From Pirellulimonas nuda (GTDB taxonomy: Bacteria; Planctomycetota; Planctomycetia; Pirellulales; Lacipirellulaceae), in assembly GCF_007750855.1 (NCBI RefSeq), contig NZ_CP036291.1, positions 4,278,001-4,342,000 on the forward strand: a DNA stretch of 64,000 nt, written 5' to 3'. Both the position numbers and the translations under genes were made by a program. Below the pieces are notes generated by a model that was given only the letters and a program-made list of their open reading frames with translations, was not told the DNA's origin and made no database searches. Below are positions 35,946 through 45,600 of this stretch, in pieces. The stretch's first letter is position 1; each line of letters opens with the position of its first letter.

Positions 35946-36719
35946 ATGCCCAGCAAACAGCAGATCGCCAAGGATTGGTTGCCCCGCTACACCGGGATGC
36001 CGCTGGAGCGTTTTGGTCAACACGTGTTGCTGACCAACTTCCACGACTACGTCCACCGGTTCGCCGACCGGTTTGGCTGCACGATGTACGGCGAAGCGCG
36101 CCCCATGCAGGCGGCCACCAACGACCACGGGGTCACGATCATCAACTTCGGCATCGGCTCGCCCAACGCGGCGACCGTGATGGACCTGTTGACGGCCGTT
36201 TCGCCCCGGGCGGTGCTATTCCTAGGCAAATGCGGCGGGATCAAGCACACCGCGGAGATCGGCCACTTCATCCTGCCGATCGGCGCCATCCGCGGCGAAG
36301 GGACCTCGGACGACTACCTGCCCCCGCGTGTGCCGGCGCTCCCTTCCTTCAAGCTGCACAAGTTCGTCTCTCAGAAGCTGGTCGATCGCCAGCTCGACTA
36401 CCGCACCGGCGTGATCTACACCACCAACCGGCGGGTCTGGGAGCACGACGACGCCTTCCGAGAGCAACTGCGGGCGCACACGGCGATCGCCATCGACATG
36501 GAGACCGCCACCTTCTTCATCGTCGGCCACGCCAACCAGATCGCCCGCGGCGCCCTGCTGTTGGTTTCCGACCGGCCGATGACCCCCGAGGGGATCAAGA
36601 CCTCCGCCAGCGACGTCATGGTGAGCCGCGAATGGTCGGACGTGCACCTTGAAGTCGGGATCGATTCGTTGATGGAGATCGAGGAGAACGGCGAAGAAAT
36701 CAAGCACTTCCAGTATTGA
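35946..36719 (+). CDS. amn: AMP nucleosidase (short form)
   Basis: Cleaves AMP to adenine and ribose 5-phosphate; a purine nucleoside phosphorylase-fold enzyme. Family signatures: DWLPRYTGMPLERFGQHVLL near the start, GVTIINFGIGSPNAATVMDL, AVLFLGKCGGIKHTAEIG, DYLPPRVPALPSF, IAIDMETATFF and LLLVSDRPMTPEGIKT. 257 residues, matching the short form found in Bacteroidetes and planctomycetes, without the N-terminal regulatory domain of the E. coli enzyme. It follows the guanine deaminase and ends at a strong hairpin. Confidence 0.93.
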   Translation: MPSKQQIAKDWLPRYTGMPLERFGQHVLLTNFHDYVHRFADRFGCTMYGEARPMQAATNDHGVTIINFGIGSPNAATVMDLLTAVSPRAVLFLGKCGGIKHTAEIGHFILPIGAIRGEGTSDDYLPPRVPALPSFKLHKFVSQKLVDRQLDYRTGVIYTTNRRVWEHDDAFREQLRAHTAIAIDMETATFFIVGHANQIARGALLLVSDRPMTPEGIKTSASDVMVSREWSDVHLEVGIDSLMEIEENGEEIKHFQY

Positions 36720-36734
36720 ACAAACGTGGCCGGC

Positions 36735-36763
36735 GGCTCAGCCGCGCCGGGGGCGGCTGAGCC
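36735..36763. terminator. Hairpin between convergent amn and DUF5060 genes
   Basis: GGCTCAGCCG pairs with CGGCTGAGCC over 10 bp, with a 9-base GC-rich loop. It lies 15 bases after the amn stop and 19 before the end of the opposing gene. No T-run on either side. Confidence 0.6.
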
Positions 36764-36781
36764 ATCGCCGACCCTGTTGGC

Positions 36782-39700
36782 CTACTTCTTCCGCACCACC
36801 GCCAGCCAGTCTTCCGAGGACTGCTTCGGCGGCTGACCTAGGCTGACTTCTCCGCCCCCCTTCACCGAGTCGACGGCGCCCTGGACCAGCTCGCCGCCGG
36901 TGCGGGGGTTGAACCAGCGGACCGAGAACTCCCCGGATTGCCCCGAGAGGTCGAGCTTCGCCTGCTCGCTCTTGGGCAGGTAGACCAGGTACAGCTCGCC
37001 CGGCTTGGCGAAGCAGTAGCGGGAGTTGTCGTGCTTGGGGTTGCCCACCAGCTCGTCGAGACAGGTCATCTCGGTCAGCGGGATGTCGTCGCGGCCGAAG
37101 AACTCTAGCGCGATCCGGCAGTAGTCCCAGCTCTTGTCGCGGCTGCGGTAGTCTTCGCACACCAGGTCGTTCTGCGGCTGCTTGTAGCCGAAGTAGTACT
37201 CCACCCCCGCGCCCCCCGCCATCAGGTTGCCCCACAGCGTGTGCTTGCGGATGTCGTCGAGGTTGTAGGAAGACTTGCCTTGCCGGACGACGCCGTCCTT
37301 GCCCTCGTAGCCGGGGTCGGAGGGGACGCCGTCGCTGGCGGGGCCCTGCTCGTCGTTGGCCACCACCCACGGCTTGCCCGCCTCGCGCGAGGCGTCGACC
37401 CACTTCTTGGTGAGGTGGTGCACGTCGTTCCAACTGTTCTGCAGCGAGGCGCCGGCCAGCTTCGACGCGTCGCCCAGCAGCGGCTTGTAGACCTTGTCTT
37501 GCTGGTTGGGGAACGTGTGGATCACGACCGGGTGCTTGTACGGGTCGGTCTTGTCGAGGTAAGAGGCCATGTCCTTGATCTCTTGGGTCGACTGCGTGTT
37601 CTCCTCGCCGATGTTCCAGTTGAGCGCCAGGTTGTGGCCAAAACGGGCGATCATCTGCCGGCAGTAGAGCTTCCGCTCGGGGCCCAGCTTGCCCCCGTCG
37701 AGCGACTCGGCGACTCCCGCGCCGCTGCTGTCGGCGTCGTGGCCTCGGCGGTCGTCGTCCATCTCGTTCTCTTGCAGCTTGAAGTGCAAGAACAAGCCCT
37801 GCGCCGTGCCGTGGTCGAACACAACGCCCCACTGGTCGAGCTTCGAGCAGTCGTAGTGCAGCTTGTCTTCACGCGAGGCAAAGGGCCACACGTTGTCGCC
37901 GTCGCCGCCGGCGTTGTAGGGGAGGAAGGAGAACGCGTTCAGGCCCTTGCTGGCCAGGTAGTTGAGCGCGCCGATCAGCCCCTTTCCTTTGCCGTCCTTC
38001 CAGCTCGGGTCGCCGGTGCGGTAGTCCTGCTCGTGCGCCTTCCAGGTCTTCAGCGGCACGCTCCCCTTATGGGCGGTCGTGTCGTCGAAGTCGGTGTAGG
38101 CCAGCAGCGTCTCGGGGGCGTCGGCGCCCGCCTTGACGAACGGCTTGCCGCTCCCCGCGAACTTCAGGTAGGGGCCCCCTACGTAGTTGAGCCGGCCCTG
38201 GCCGCGGAAGTCGCGGCCCGACTTGTCGCTGGCGGCGATCTCGATCTGGCCCTTCTTGCCATCGAAACGGGGCATCGCCTTGCCGCCGCCGTCCAGAGCG
38301 GCGCCGGGGCCGCGCGCCATCTCTAGCTGGTAGTTCCACTTGCCGACCTTGTCGGGGGCGAAGTGCACGCGCCACTTCGTGCCCGCCTGGGCCGAGGTGT
38401 TGCCGGCGTCGCCGTCGGCCGCGAAGTAGCCCGGCACGCGGTAGCTGGGGCCGCCCGACTCGTGGGTAAAGACCGCGTCGAAGCGGATATCGGTATGGGG
38501 GTTGGGGGCCGAGTCGGCTTCATTGGCGAACGGGCCGTCCAGCGTCAGGGTCACCTTGTGCCACTGCTTCGGCTCGCCGGAGACGCTTACCGAACCGTCG
38601 CCACGCTCGCCACGTGGACCCTTGTTGACCCGCTTGGCCGGCGCCGCGGCCTCGGCCTTCTTCGGCGCGATCGCGGCGACCGCGGCCACGGTGGCCTCGT
38701 TGGCAGGCTTGAACACCAGCCGCGCCCAGCGGGCCCGGCTGTACTCTTTCCCGTCGGCCGAGGCGATTGCAGAACTTACTTTCACCACGTCGCCCGAGTT
38801 AACGGGCACGTTCTTCCAGGTGACGGCGTACTTGGGCGCCTCCTCGAAGGTTTCCTGCGACAAAGGGCAGCGGAAATCGCCGATCGGCTCGTCGTTCACC
38901 AGCACGAGGTAGGTCGACTGCCCGTCGCTCTCGCCCACGGCTTGCAGCGTCACGTCGTAGAGGCCGTTTGGGAACGCAAAAGCGGTTTCGGCCGTGGCTT
39001 CTTTGTTCGTTTCTGGGTTGATCGCCATCCACTGCCCGCGATCGAGGTAGTACCCGGCGCCCTGCGTGGGGAACTCGTTGGCTTCGATCGTCAGCGTGAC
39101 CGCTGCCCTGTCGTTGTCGAGGTTCTCTTGGATCCACTCGGCGAGCGTGCCGCTCCCCTGGCCGTAGCCCCCCGGCAGGGGCTGGAGGTCGCGGGTCTGC
39201 ACCGCCGGCGGCTCGCCCCAGTGCGCCGGGAACGCCTTTTGAGCGGCGACCGCGGATTGCTGCGGTTTGCGGAAGGGGTACGCCGCGGGCGCCTTGCCGG
39301 CTCGCACTACGGGGTCGGGTCCGACTCCGTCCGGGCGGGCCTCTTCGCGCTGGGTGGTCAGCACGATCTTGTCGAGCTCAAACCCGTCTTCCCGCATCGA
39401 GACCATCAGCTCGTGTTCGCCCGGCTGCTCGATGTCGAGGTACAGCAGGAAGGGGACGCCGGTGTGCTCTTCTTCGGTGCGTTGCTTGCTCTCCCAATGC
39501 CACTTGTTCTTGGCAACGGTCTGCCACCGCTGACCCGTCGCGGGCCACTGGCCGTCGAGGCCAAAGTGGATGCCGTTGTCCTCGGGTCCGGTTGAGTAGG
39601 CACGGGCCCACACGTAGTACCGCCCCGGCGTGTTGAAGTAGGTCTTGTAGGTCAGCACGGCGTGCTCGCCGGGCGTGGGAGAGAAGTTCTCCCCTGGGAT

Positions 39701-40015
39701 GAGCTTCTCGTCGTGGTTGGCGCGCGTGTCGGGCAGGATCTCAAGATAGGCCCCGCCGCTCGCCCCTGCGGCGTGCGAAGGGTCAACATCCCGCCCGGCC
39801 GACGCGTGCGCGTCTGCGGAGTCTTCGGTCGTGGTCCGATGCCAAGCACGTGTGTCTGTCTTGGACTGCGATGCGAAGTGCTCTGCCTCGATCGCCAGCA
39901 CGCCGTAACGCTCTTCGAAGACAACCCCTTCGGCGATTGGCGCCGTTGCGTCGGCGGCCCAACAACGGCCCGCCAAAAGAAGAACAGCCAGGGCCCCGAA
40001 CCTAAAAGCTCTCAT
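36782..40015 (-). CDS. Secreted DUF5060 glycoside hydrolase-like protein
   Basis: A 1077-residue exported protein, probably acting on complex carbohydrates. Signal peptide [16 protein letters not shown]. Residues about 40-250 form a carbohydrate-binding-like beta domain ([57 protein letters not shown]); a second beta domain follows ([15 protein letters not shown]). DUF5060 starts near residue 475 ([34 protein letters not shown]). A TIM-barrel part follows ([31 protein letters not shown] with a candidate catalytic Glu, [14 protein letters not shown]). A C-terminal 'collagen-binding'-type domain ([15 protein letters not shown]) ends the protein. ATG at 40015. Confidence 0.85.
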   Translation of the reverse strand: MRAFRFGALAVLLLAGRCWAADATAPIAEGVVFEERYGVLAIEAEHFASQSKTDTRAWHRTTTEDSADAHASAGRDVDPSHAAGASGGAYLEILPDTRANHDEKLIPGENFSPTPGEHAVLTYKTYFNTPGRYYVWARAYSTGPEDNGIHFGLDGQWPATGQRWQTVAKNKWHWESKQRTEEEHTGVPFLLYLDIEQPGEHELMVSMREDGFELDKIVLTTQREEARPDGVGPDPVVRAGKAPAAYPFRKPQQSAVAAQKAFPAHWGEPPAVQTRDLQPLPGGYGQGSGTLAEWIQENLDNDRAAVTLTIEANEFPTQGAGYYLDRGQWMAINPETNKEATAETAFAFPNGLYDVTLQAVGESDGQSTYLVLVNDEPIGDFRCPLSQETFEEAPKYAVTWKNVPVNSGDVVKVSSAIASADGKEYSRARWARLVFKPANEATVAAVAAIAPKKAEAAAPAKRVNKGPRGERGDGSVSVSGEPKQWHKVTLTLDGPFANEADSAPNPHTDIRFDAVFTHESGGPSYRVPGYFAADGDAGNTSAQAGTKWRVHFAPDKVGKWNYQLEMARGPGAALDGGGKAMPRFDGKKGQIEIAASDKSGRDFRGQGRLNYVGGPYLKFAGSGKPFVKAGADAPETLLAYTDFDDTTAHKGSVPLKTWKAHEQDYRTGDPSWKDGKGKGLIGALNYLASKGLNAFSFLPYNAGGDGDNVWPFASREDKLHYDCSKLDQWGVVFDHGTAQGLFLHFKLQENEMDDDRRGHDADSSGAGVAESLDGGKLGPERKLYCRQMIARFGHNLALNWNIGEENTQSTQEIKDMASYLDKTDPYKHPVVIHTFPNQQDKVYKPLLGDASKLAGASLQNSWNDVHHLTKKWVDASREAGKPWVVANDEQGPASDGVPSDPGYEGKDGVVRQGKSSYNLDDIRKHTLWGNLMAGGAGVEYYFGYKQPQNDLVCEDYRSRDKSWDYCRIALEFFGRDDIPLTEMTCLDELVGNPKHDNSRYCFAKPGELYLVYLPKSEQAKLDLSGQSGEFSVRWFNPRTGGELVQGAVDSVKGGGEVSLGQPPKQSSEDWLAVVRKK

Positions 40016-40199
40016 GCCTTGATCCCTAAGAAAAGTGAAAAGACGAGCGGCGTCCCCACCTGTGGTTCGCGCTTTCTCGCAAGATTGTAGCGTCGCGGCG
40101 GCGCGCGTGCGAGCAGTTTCTTGCCCACCCGGGCCGGAAAAATCGCATTGCCCCTTTGCGGTTGCGTCGCCGCCCGCGGCAGCGGATCATACAGAGACG

Positions 40200-40745
40200 A
40201 TGATGGAACTCGCCGGCAAATCAATCTTAGTGGTGGACGACGACGAGCTGCTGCGCGAGCGGCTGGCTCGCGCGCTGGTACGTCGGGGTCTGTCGGTCCG
40301 CGCCGCCGAGGGCGCCGACGAGGCGCTGGAGCTGGCGGCCGCCAGCGCGCCCGACCTGGCCGTGCTCGACCTCAAGATGCCCGGACGCAGCGGGCTGGAA
40401 CTGCTCCCAGAGCTCTTGCGGGTCTCGCCCAAGACCAAGGTCGTCATCCTTACCGGCTACGGCAGCATCACCAACGCGGTCGACGCCATCCACGCCGGCG
40501 CCGTGAACTACGTCACCAAGCCGGCGGACGCCGATCAGGTGCTCGAAGCATTCCGCCGCGGGAGCGCGGCCGACACTCCTCGCCCCCGTCCGGAAGACCT
40601 GCACGCACCGTCGCTGGCCGAGGCGGAGTGGAATCACATCCAGCAGGCGCTGGCCGATTGCGGGGGGAACATCACCCGCGCCGCCGAGCACTTGGGCATC
40701 CCGCGGCGCACGCTGCAGCGGAAGCTGAAGAAGCTGGCGCCTTGA
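40200..40745 (+). CDS. Response regulator of the RegA/PrrA/ActR type (REC plus Fis-like HTH)
   Basis: DNA-binding two-component regulator. Receiver domain residues 1-120: [16 protein letters not shown] (acidic pocket), phospho-acceptor Asp in [19 protein letters not shown], Thr in [13 protein letters not shown], Lys in [14 protein letters not shown] short Pro linker is followed by a Fis-type helix-turn-helix: [20 protein letters not shown] and [16 protein letters not shown]. This layout without a central ATPase domain is that of redox regulators RegA/PrrA/ActR. No sensor kinase gene is adjacent, so it is an orphan here. 181 residues; two adjacent ATGs, the first (40200) used. Confidence 0.93.
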   Translation: MMELAGKSILVVDDDELLRERLARALVRRGLSVRAAEGADEALELAAASAPDLAVLDLKMPGRSGLELLPELLRVSPKTKVVILTGYGSITNAVDAIHAGAVNYVTKPADADQVLEAFRRGSAADTPRPRPEDLHAPSLAEAEWNHIQQALADCGGNITRAAEHLGIPRRTLQRKLKKLAP

Positions 40746-40752
40746 GAGGCGT

Positions 40753-40772
40753 CGACGGGGCGGAGCCCGTCG
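40753..40772. terminator. Hairpin after the RegA-like regulator gene
   Basis: CGACGGG, GCGGAG, CCCGTCG: 7-bp stem immediately after the stop codon, in the 70-base convergent spacer. No T-run. Confidence 0.5.
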
Positions 40773-40815
40773 GCTATTGGCTTCTCTCCAGGGGGCTGCT
40801 TTCTAGGCTGATTGC

Positions 40816-42747
40816 TCACTCGCTGGGGAGCAGGTTGTAGTAGTCGCCCACGCTGGCGCCGCTCAGGCATGCTTGGATGATTTCTTTCCCTAGCGGGTCG
40901 AGGTCGGCGTGCTGGAAGTTGGCGAGCTGGTCGTGGAAGAACTGGGCGAGCAGCTTGGCGCCGATGTCGTAGGCTTCCTCGCCCACCTCGGGCTGCTTCG
41001 AGACGTCGAGGAACCAGGAGCCGATCGTCTGCCCTTCCACCTGGATCTTCTCCCGCCGCCAGCCCAGCAGGGGGCAGCGGGAATCCTTCATCTCGCTGAG
41101 CGGGAACCGTGTGCCGCCGCGGCGGGCGAGGTACTCGCGGGCGATCCACTGCGGCGCGAAACCGGTTTCCCAACAGCCGACGTGCTGATTCGGGATCAGC
41201 ACGAACAGCGTGCCCGAAGTGTCGCGCACCTGGTTGAGCAGGATATTCGCCTGATCGACCCGCCGGCCGGTCGCGAACGGCCAGTAGGAGCCAACCCCCT
41301 CGGACTGCATCCCCTCTTGATCGACAATCGAGGGGTTCCCGTGCCCGCGGGGGGCTACCAGCCGCCACAACCACGCAAGCGCCGGGGGCAGGATGTGGAA
41401 CAAGCCCAGGATGCCGTAGGTGGGGTTCTCGCGTGTGCACGGGGGACAACGCACGCCGAAGCTGCGGATCCCTACGGTCACCGGATGACTGACTACGTTC
41501 GGCACGTACTGCCTGGGAACCACCACACGGGGGTTGGGGCAAGGCTTCCCCGGCTCGTCCAGCGTGTGCTCCCAGATGAGCGTTGTCGCCCCCGGCTGGG
41601 CCTGCAGGTTCAGGAACAGCAGCGGTCCGGGGGGTTGGATCGACAGCCGCTCGAGGTGGGGGTCGATCCCGTAGCGCGTGATGTGATTCACGCGGATGAA
41701 CCACGCGTTCTCTGCGTCCATCAACGACAGCCGGCCGGGACGATCGGATTGATCTTGCAGGTTGGGGTGGCACAGGGCCATGTCGTCCGTGACGGGCCGC
41801 AGCTCGCAGCCACGCGGCAGGGCCAGCATCCGGGTGTCGCCGGTCACCGTGTTCGTGCCGAGCCGCACCTGGCCGTCGGCCTCGCGGTGCATCAGCTCCA
41901 GCATCTCGCTCTTGCCGCCGCCGCTGGCGCCCTCGTGCATGATGGTGGTGACGTTGTCGTACGGCGTGACCACCTGCACGGTGGAGCAGTGCGCCGTCGT
42001 CCACGGCGTCTCGGCCCGCTCGCCGAGGGTCAGCAGCATGCCGTAGACCCCCTTCTTGGCGGAGGGGCCCGGGTAGAGGTTGTAGCTGAACAGCTCGTGC
42101 AGACGCAGGTTGTCGTCGAACCGGCGGTTGTGCACCACCAACTGCTTGCCGTCGAAGTGGGTGTGGCGGAACGGCGGCGCCACGAACACCGCGGCTTCGT
42201 GGTAGTAGTCTTCCCCTTGGTCCAGCACCTTCTTCAGGGGCACAACGCCCTGCAGCAGCGCCAGCCCCAACGCGAAGAAGCCGGCGTTGGCCGGGCAGAT
42301 CGCCACGGCGTTGAGCGGTTTGTCCGGCAGGCCCGACTCAAAGAAAAAGCACGCGATCGGCTGCGTCTTGAGCCACTCGATCGTTTCGCCGCGGACCCCG
42401 TCGAAGCTCTCGCCGAACCGGCCACGGTAGGTCGGCTTGTCCGTGTGCTGCTCGTCCGCGATCACCATGCAGTCGGGGTCGCGGCGCCGCATGTAGGGGT
42501 CGAGGTAGTTGGCCGCCACGCCGTTCTTGGTGTGGCAGACCTTCGCCTCGGGCACAAAGCCCCGGCCCGGAACGTCGTAGCCCACGGTGTAAAAACCGGC
42601 GTCGTCCAGCAGCTCGTCCGGCGCCGCGAGCGCCACGAGCTGATCTACCGACTCGACAACCGTCAGCCGGCCTGCCGCTTCTGCGGCCTCGAGTATCGAC
42701 ATCACGGAGCCCGAAAGGGTGATGCCGGGGAGCTGTGGGATAGGCAT
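40816..42747 (-). CDS. DUF4914 protein, PEP carboxykinase/HPr kinase-like P-loop
   Basis: A 643-residue protein matching, as far as I can recognise, the DUF4914 family; role unknown. A P-loop of the PEP carboxykinase/HPr kinase style is clear: TIMHEGASGGGKSEMLELMH. Other conserved-looking parts: FYTVGYDVPGRGFVPEAKVC, NGVAANYLDPYMRRRDP, AICPANAGFFALGLALLQG, YNLYPGPSAKKGVYGMLLTL, NAWFIRVNHITRYGIDPHLE. A CPPCTREN motif may bind metal. It may be a nucleotide-dependent decarboxylase or kinase rather than a classical PEPCK, which has GLSGTGKTT and different metal residues. ATG at 42747 with GAGG seven bases before. Confidence 0.75.
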   Translation of the reverse strand: MPIPQLPGITLSGSVMSILEAAEAAGRLTVVESVDQLVALAAPDELLDDAGFYTVGYDVPGRGFVPEAKVCHTKNGVAANYLDPYMRRRDPDCMVIADEQHTDKPTYRGRFGESFDGVRGETIEWLKTQPIACFFFESGLPDKPLNAVAICPANAGFFALGLALLQGVVPLKKVLDQGEDYYHEAAVFVAPPFRHTHFDGKQLVVHNRRFDDNLRLHELFSYNLYPGPSAKKGVYGMLLTLGERAETPWTTAHCSTVQVVTPYDNVTTIMHEGASGGGKSEMLELMHREADGQVRLGTNTVTGDTRMLALPRGCELRPVTDDMALCHPNLQDQSDRPGRLSLMDAENAWFIRVNHITRYGIDPHLERLSIQPPGPLLFLNLQAQPGATTLIWEHTLDEPGKPCPNPRVVVPRQYVPNVVSHPVTVGIRSFGVRCPPCTRENPTYGILGLFHILPPALAWLWRLVAPRGHGNPSIVDQEGMQSEGVGSYWPFATGRRVDQANILLNQVRDTSGTLFVLIPNQHVGCWETGFAPQWIAREYLARRGGTRFPLSEMKDSRCPLLGWRREKIQVEGQTIGSWFLDVSKQPEVGEEAYDIGAKLLAQFFHDQLANFQHADLDPLGKEIIQACLSGASVGDYYNLLPSE

Positions 42748-42783
42748 GTCGGGCCTCGGTGCGAAAGTTGGTTCTCGGGGGAC

Positions 42784-42816
42784 TACTTGAACCGCTCGGC
42801 GGCGCGGGTTCAAGTG
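42784..42816. repeat. Inverted repeat upstream of the DUF4914 gene
   Basis: ACTTGAACC and GGTTCAAGT, 9 bp, separated by 15 GC-rich bases that can extend the stem. It lies 37 bases before the DUF4914 start, a place suited to an operator; it could also end the upstream gene's transcript, but no T-run follows. Confidence 0.5.
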
Positions 42817-42875
42817 CGTACAAGCCTCGCGGGCGGCGGCCGCGGGCGATCCAACCGGGGACCGGCACGCGACGG

Positions 42876-43472
42876 TTATTTAGGTCCCGTGCCCGGCGAG
42901 GGGGGCAGATCGATCTGGAACAGCGGATCGCTGGGCGCACGCATCGAGCGGATCAGCTCCGCGACCCCCATCGGGTCGCTGGCGTCCGCGGCAAGCAGCG
43001 TGGCGACCACCTCGTCCGCCATGGCGGCCTTGTCGAGCCGCTGCAGGCACCAAGCGAGCCCCCGCCCCGCCTCGTGCCAGGGTCCGTTGGCCGGCTGAGC
43101 CGCCAGCAGCGGCCCGGCGAACTTGGCGGCGTGCAGCGCCTTGAGCCCCAGGCCGTAGGCGTAGCCGAAGTGCCCGCGGGCCAGCTTCACGTCGTTGGAC
43201 AACTCAACGGCAATCACGCCGGCCAGCAGGTGCGCCTCAACAAACGCGCTGCAGCCGGAGAGCAGCCAACGGATCTCGTCTGTGGCGACTTCGAGCTCGC
43301 CGGCGTCGATCATCAGCCGGACTTCCTCGATGTCTTCGGCCCGGTCGCGGACGCAGCGGGGGTGGACCAGCACGTACCCGGCCCCCGACTCAAGCTTGCG
43401 GAGCTTGAGCGCGTCGTGCGTCTCGGAACGCGTCCCGGAGCGGGGGCCGTTTTTCTTGGATCGTTTGGGCAT
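42876..43472 (-). CDS. TPR-like helical protein, unknown function
   Basis: 198 residues, cytoplasmic. Basic start MPKRSKKNGPRSGTRS, then paired helices resembling degenerate TPR units: VRLMIDAGELEVATDEIRWL, SAFVEAHLLAGVIAVELS, DVKLARGHFGYAYGLGLKAL and HEAGRGLAWCLQRLDKAAMA. No enzyme motif. It precedes the DUF4914 gene on the same strand by 128 bases; the inverted repeat between them argues for separate control. I do not recognise a named family. Confidence 0.7.
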   Translation of the reverse strand: MPKRSKKNGPRSGTRSETHDALKLRKLESGAGYVLVHPRCVRDRAEDIEEVRLMIDAGELEVATDEIRWLLSGCSAFVEAHLLAGVIAVELSNDVKLARGHFGYAYGLGLKALHAAKFAGPLLAAQPANGPWHEAGRGLAWCLQRLDKAAMADEVVATLLAADASDPMGVAELIRSMRAPSDPLFQIDLPPSPGTGPK

Positions 43473-43634
43473 GGGCGGCGTCAGCGTACCGCCCCGTGCA
43501 GGGTCTCGCCAAGACGCCCTGCCCCCTGAGGGAGGTTGGAAATCTAGCTTCTACCGGGTATACCTACTGGCTTACCCTGCCCTCCCCTCGGCCCCGTTTG
43601 GCGGCGGCGGCCGGTATCGACGAGTCAAGCGAAG

Positions 43635-44060
43635 ATGGCCAAGGATAGCGCGGAAACCAAGACCACCAAGAAGAAAGCCGCATCGCCCAAGTCCGAGGCG
43701 CCCAAGCGGATTCTGCTGGTTGACGACGACGCAGACATCATCGAATCGCTCCGGCTTGCCCTCGAGGCCAACGGCTTCGAGGTGCTGGTGGCCCGCGACG
43801 GCAACCAGGGCCTGGCGCTCACGGAGCGCGAAGACCCGGACCTGGTGATCTTGGACATGATGATGCCCAAACGCAGCGGGTTCTTGGTGCTGGAGAAGCT
43901 GCGCCGCACCCGCGAAACCCCGCCCCGCGTGATCATGATCACCGCCAACGAGGGCGCCAGGCACAAGGCCTACGCCGAGATGCTGGGGGTGGACGACTAC
44001 ATCCGCAAGCCGTTCCCGATGGACCGGCTGATCGAGAGCGTCAAGCGGCTGGTGCAGTAG
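43635..44060 (+). CDS. Single-domain response regulator (CheY-like)
   Basis: 141 residues. A Lys/Thr-rich start (ETKTTKKKAASPKS) precedes one receiver domain: ILLVDDDADIIESLRLALE (acidic pocket), acceptor Asp in DLVILDMMMPKRSGFLVLE, Thr in VIMITANEGARHKA, Lys in DDYIRKPFPMDRLI. There is no output domain, so it signals by protein contact. No kinase gene is near. It converges with the next gene across a strong hairpin. Confidence 0.93.
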   Translation: MAKDSAETKTTKKKAASPKSEAPKRILLVDDDADIIESLRLALEANGFEVLVARDGNQGLALTEREDPDLVILDMMMPKRSGFLVLEKLRRTRETPPRVIMITANEGARHKAYAEMLGVDDYIRKPFPMDRLIESVKRLVQ

Positions 44061-44073
44061 CGCCTCGCTACGT

Positions 44074-44111
44074 GATGGGTCAAAGTCCGCCTGCGGCGGA
44101 CTCGACCCATC
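44074..44111. terminator. Compound hairpin between convergent genes
   Basis: GATGGGTC pairs with GACCCATC; inside it AGTCCGCC, TGC, GGCGGACT forms a second 8-bp stem. The inner loop matches the core of the hairpin at 16576. It may be a repetitive palindrome used as a two-way terminator; no T-run. Confidence 0.6.
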
Positions 44112-44117
44112 CTACCG

Positions 44118-44861
44118 CTAGTCCAGCGAGATCGACCTCGCCAGCGGCTCCAGCACGCTGTCGACCACGTAGCCGTCGACCACCTCGAACGCGATCGACT
44201 CGAGCTGCTTGAACGCGTCGAGGTAGGTCTGACCGCGGTCCAAGCTGCCGTAGCGGCGGGCCGTGATGTAGACGCTCAGTTGGTCGTCCTGGTACTCGCC
44301 GGTGCGGATGTGGTAGGGCGCCGAGCGGGTCTCGATGCTCACCCGGCACTGCACCCGGCAGTCCTCGTCCAGGGCGATCGTGAGGTTGGGCTCGTTGCTC
44401 ATGAACGCAGCGCCGGGCATCGACGCCAGCTTCTCAAACGCCGGGCACACGCCCAGCGCCTCGGCCACCAGGCGGTTGTGGTTGCCGCGGTAGTTGAAGT
44501 CGAAACCGATCAGCAGGTCGAGCGCCTCGCAGTCCAGCGGGCTGACGCTCAGCACGTAGGGCGCCAGGTCGAGCACCATGCGGTGCTGCTCGAGGGCGTC
44601 CGGCACCGACTCGGGGTTCACGTACCCGGAGCCGATCCGCCGCGGTTCTACAGAACACCACCGATAGACGCCGCTGTCCTTGTCCTCTTCTAGCACGTGG
44701 TCGCCCTTGTCGCGGGCGTAGAAGTTCCGCATCTGCGGGTACTTCTTCTGCATCTGCTCGGCGAAGTGCAGCACCGTTTCTCGGCTGCTGGAGAGCTCCA
44801 TTTCTGTGTTGAGATTCAGGTTGACGTAAAAGTCGTCGGCCAGCGAGGCATATCGGTTCAT
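44118..44861 (-). CDS. Conserved-looking protein of unknown function
   Basis: 247 residues, soluble, no signal peptide or membrane helix. Features seen: YVNLNLNTEMELSSSRETVL, HFAEQMQKKYPQMRNFYAR, VYRWCSVEPRRIGSGYVNPE, YVLSVSPLDCEALDLLIGFD, FNYRGNHNRLVAEALGVCPA, LTIALDEDCRVQCRVSIETR, and an alternating beta/helix end. Such a mixed fold with long conserved-looking strands suggests a structural or binding domain. No catalytic motif recognised. ATG at 44861; divergent from ogt across 166 bases. Confidence 0.75.
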   Translation of the reverse strand: MNRYASLADDFYVNLNLNTEMELSSSRETVLHFAEQMQKKYPQMRNFYARDKGDHVLEEDKDSGVYRWCSVEPRRIGSGYVNPESVPDALEQHRMVLDLAPYVLSVSPLDCEALDLLIGFDFNYRGNHNRLVAEALGVCPAFEKLASMPGAAFMSNEPNLTIALDEDCRVQCRVSIETRSAPYHIRTGEYQDDQLSVYITARRYGSLDRGQTYLDAFKQLESIAFEVVDGYVVDSVLEPLARSISLD

Positions 44862-45027
44862 GCCGCGAGAATCTCCCTGGTTGTCTATGCGGTCGCTCCA
44901 TCATCACGCTGAGGACAAACGCCAAGATTGCGTTTGACCGGCGCTTGGCCATTGGGTGGGCGCGTTGCTGAAGTATAGAATCGGGGTCTGCACAGTGTCA
45001 AAGCGGGCGACCCCAGAGAAATAACCG

Positions 45028-45600
45028 ATGGCTGCTGTCCAATCGTCCCAACAGGATCGGGTTGCCGGAAGTTCTGACGCGATCGCCGCGGCGAAAACAG
45101 AGCTCGGCTGGATGGCTTGGCGTTGCAGCGGGTCGGTGGTTCGGCGGGTGACCATCGGCGCGGCGACCCGCGGCGACGCGGTCGCGGCCCTCGGCGGGAC
45201 GCCGCCCAAGACGCCCCGATCCGAGGCCCAGCGGCTGGCGGAACGGCTCGGCGAACGCCTCGGGCGCTACGCCTGCGGAGAGTGCGTAGCGTTCGACGAC
45301 TTCCGGATCGACGACCAGCAGCTCACCCCGTTCGCCCAGCGGGTGATCGTCGCGTGCCGCGGCCTCGGCTGGGGCGAAACCAGCTCCTACAAGGGCCTGG
45401 CGGGCCGCGCCGGCTCGCCCGGTGCCGCCCGCGCGGTGGGGAGCGTGATGGCCAACAACCGTTGGGCGATCGTCGTCCCCTGCCACCGCGTGGTCGGCGC
45501 CGGGGGCGACCTACGCGGCTTCTCGGCCCCCACCGGGGTCGACCTCAAACGCAGAATGCTCGACCTAGAAACGCGTCCGATGCTGCGGCTGTTCGCCTAG
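45028..45600 (+). CDS. ogt: Methylated-DNA-protein-cysteine methyltransferase (Ogt type)
   Basis: Repairs O6-alkylguanine by suicidal transfer of the alkyl group to its own cysteine. The active site IVVPCHRVVGAGGDLRGF is intact, preceded by the helix-turn-helix [20 protein letters not shown] and the Asn hinge region AVGSVMANNRW. The N-terminal domain is shorter and lacks an Ada zinc site. 190 residues. Its stop overlaps the stop of the opposing SMC-like gene by two bases. Confidence 0.95.
   Translation: MAAVQSSQQDRVAGSSDAIAAAKTELGWMAWRCSGSVVRRVTIGAATRGDAVAALGGTPPKTPRSEAQRLAERLGERLGRYACGECVAFDDFRIDDQQLTPFAQRVIVACRGLGWGETSSYKGLAGRAGSPGAARAVGSVMANNRWAIVVPCHRVVGAGGDLRGFSAPTGVDLKRRMLDLETRPMLRLFA

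Noticed and set aside
36738..37832. A 364-codon minus-strand frame within the DUF5060 gene
   Set aside because: Another frame on the same strand; Arg-rich and motif-free.
40909..43098. A 729-codon plus-strand open frame
   Set aside because: Antisense of the DUF4914 and TPR-like genes, low-complexity composition, no motif or ribosome-binding site.
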